7,333 nucleotides of DNA from Alphaproteobacteria bacterium (GTDB lineage Bacteria; Pseudomonadota; Alphaproteobacteria; Sneathiellales; Sneathiellaceae): contig SBHH01000214.1 in NCBI GenBank assembly GCA_006226265.1, positions 1-7,333 on the forward strand. Reading direction: 5' to 3'. A program made the translations under genes and the position numbers. The notes beneath the pieces were generated by a model. The model was not told the DNA's origin. It saw only the letters and a program-made list of their open reading frames with translations, and did no database searches. Of the stretch, positions 6,270-7,333 are shown one piece after another (the stretch's first letter is position 1; every line of letters begins with the position of its first letter).

Positions 6270-6286
6270 CGCCAATATGCTCTATC

Positions 6287-6303
6287 CATATGATTATGAT
6301 ATG
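6287..6303. promoter_or_regulatory. AT-rich near-palindrome in the divergent methyltransferase/GT61 gap
   Basis: CATATGATTATGATATG is a 17-bp near-palindrome: seven of eight base pairs around the central T match. It also contains TATGAT twice in tandem (6289-6294 and 6295-6300), which resembles a sigma-70 -10 hexamer; no good -35 was found at the correct distance. The 92-bp gap (6258-6349) separates two divergent starts, so promoter or operator function is plausible but unproven. Confidence 0.35.
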
Positions 6304-6349
6304 TTAAAAGCAATCGTGGCGGGTCGGATTTGTGTCAGCCGGGGTATGG

Positions 6350-7333
6350 ATGTTTCAAATAGACAAGATTGTTTCGTGCGGGGATCTCATCCACGGCCGG
6401 AAAAAGCCCGTGACATCGACAATCTTGGGAACGCTTCTGGAGGCGGAGGCTTATTCAAGAAAAGCGCCCTTTCATCTCGACACCGAGTATCTTTCCAGCG
6501 AGAGCAAAGACTATTTCGAGTCGATGCTTTCCCAATTGCACTGCGACGCGCCCCCAATCAGCCTGTTTCAATTTTCCAATGCAACTGTCGTTGGCCAAGG
6601 TACCGTCATCCTCGCAGACGGATCGCTTGTCCACGACAGTGCAGCAGAGTTTCTCAGTCACCAACAAGTACCGCACGGTGTCCATGGAACACTGGACAAT
6701 ATGGTTTTGAATGAGCGAGGCGTAGAGATAAACGGCGTGACGATTCTGGTCAAAAGACCTTGGTACAGGAATTTCGGCCACTATCTGGTCGACCTGATGC
6801 CGATCCTTCCAAGTCTCTGCGATGCCGGCGTTGAGGTCGACAACATTATTTATGGGGATGTGCCGCCAGGTGCGCTCAGGGAGATTATGCTGCGTTGCAC
6901 AGAATCGTATTTTCCTGCCGTAAATGTCATATTTTCTGACGACGAAAACCCGCTAAACGTGAAGCACCTATTATATGTCCAGCCGGTTCACGTTCCGCCG
7001 CTGATGAAGCATCCCATAGCACTTCGTTATACGAAAGACGTTTCCATTCAATTATTCGGCGACGACAGCACTCCGAAATTCGACTGCCGGCGGCTATATT
7101 TGAGCCGTCAAAAAGTCTCTTCCCGGCACATATTGAACAACGAAGAACTCGAAGAATATCTCTCCTCTCAAGGCTTTTTTATATTCTATCCAGAAGAATT
7201 TAGCTTCGGAGAGCAGATTGCAGCTTTTCAACGAGCAGAGGTAATTGTTGGCGCCAAAGGGGCGGCCTTCACCAATTTAATATTCTGTAGTCAAAACGCT
7301 CATGCTTTACTTTTTTTTTTTTTTTTTTTCCAT
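6350..7333 (+). CDS. GT61 (DUF563) family glycosyltransferase, C-terminus beyond right edge
   Basis: The frame is open from ATG 6350 through the last base (328 codons, no stop), so the gene is partial. Residues about 1-130 are a variable N-terminal region. The GT61 core follows with NFGHYLVDLMP (141-151), LYLSRQKVSSR (249-259), a GFFIFYPEEFSF segment just before the end, and IVGAKGAAFTNLIFC (299-313), the Gly/Ala/Asn signature of the family's nucleotide-binding half. Family members add xylose, GlcNAc or other sugars, and bacterial ones sit in capsule and lipopolysaccharide loci; the donor here is unknown. Another 40-80 residues would be expected. The last codons (322-327) read as six Phe because of a 19-T run and probably do not represent the true protein. 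A TAA at 6305-6307 bounds the frame upstream. GGGG six to nine bases before ATG 6350 is a modest ribosome-binding site; GTG 6332 is an alternative start. Confidence 0.85.
   Translation, partial: MFQIDKIVSCGDLIHGRKKPVTSTILGTLLEAEAYSRKAPFHLDTEYLSSESKDYFESMLSQLHCDAPPISLFQFSNATVVGQGTVILADGSLVHDSAAEFLSHQQVPHGVHGTLDNMVLNERGVEINGVTILVKRPWYRNFGHYLVDLMPILPSLCDAGVEVDNIIYGDVPPGALREIMLRCTESYFPAVNVIFSDDENPLNVKHLLYVQPVHVPPLMKHPIALRYTKDVSIQLFGDDSTPKFDCRRLYLSRQKVSSRHILNNEELEEYLSSQGFFIFYPEEFSFGEQIAAFQRAEVIVGAKGAAFTNLIFCSQNAHALLFFFFFFH
7311..7329. repeat. Run of 19 T at the end of the sequence
   Basis: Nineteen consecutive T followed by CCAT close the window, inside the conserved C-terminal half of the GT61 gene. 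Such a tract is not expected in a conserved bacterial enzyme gene of moderate GC content. A read-end or assembly artefact at a contig boundary is the simplest explanation. Confidence 0.9.

Noticed and set aside
6277..6714. A 145-codon plus-strand frame over the start of the GT61 gene
   Set aside because: It is in a different frame from the GT61 motifs, its product is rich in Arg, Cys and Pro without recognisable domains, and the GT61 frame is open through the same bases with family motifs downstream.
1..7333. Defence system, mobile element or CRISPR array
   Set aside because: No transposase, integrase, nuclease, toxin-antitoxin pair, terminal repeats or regularly spaced repeats were seen; every confident gene fits surface polysaccharide synthesis.

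Overview
The window is a polysaccharide-biosynthesis locus from a Gram-negative bacterium, most likely an alphaproteobacterium. That placement rests on the style of the encoded proteins (a WsaF-type rhamnosyltransferase, a two-domain GT2 enzyme with a YTD...VD / KPAFDP signature, and a GT61 enzyme) and on moderate GC content. No marker gene fixes the genus. I see no rRNA, tRNA, CRISPR array, insertion sequence or integrase.

Layout: (1) 1-872, minus strand, is the N-terminal 290 codons of a two-domain GT2-type glycosyltransferase that runs off the left edge. (2) 873-1125 is a divergent control region holding two inverted repeats. (3) 1126-5383, plus strand, is a probable four-gene operon: a WsaF-like rhamnosyltransferase, a GT2 rhamnosyltransferase starting directly after its stop codon, a class I SAM methyltransferase, and a 353-residue protein of unknown function whose second half resembles a sulfotransferase core without a visible P-loop. 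(4) 5384-5528 is a convergent gap with a small hairpin. (5) 5529-6257, minus strand, is a second, unrelated class I methyltransferase. (6) 6258-6349 is a short divergent gap with an AT-rich near-palindrome. (7) 6350-7333, plus strand, is a GT61 (DUF563) glycosyltransferase whose frame stays open to the right edge, where the sequence collapses into 19 consecutive T, probably an assembly or read-end artefact.

Taken together, four glycosyltransferases would build a repeat unit or side chain that probably contains rhamnose, and the methyltransferases plus the sulfotransferase-like protein are candidates for decorating it. No sugar-nucleotide synthesis gene, flippase, polymerase or ABC exporter lies in the window, so whether the product is O-antigen, capsule or secreted exopolysaccharide cannot be decided. 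Both edge genes are incomplete. The most novel item is the 4322-5383 protein.
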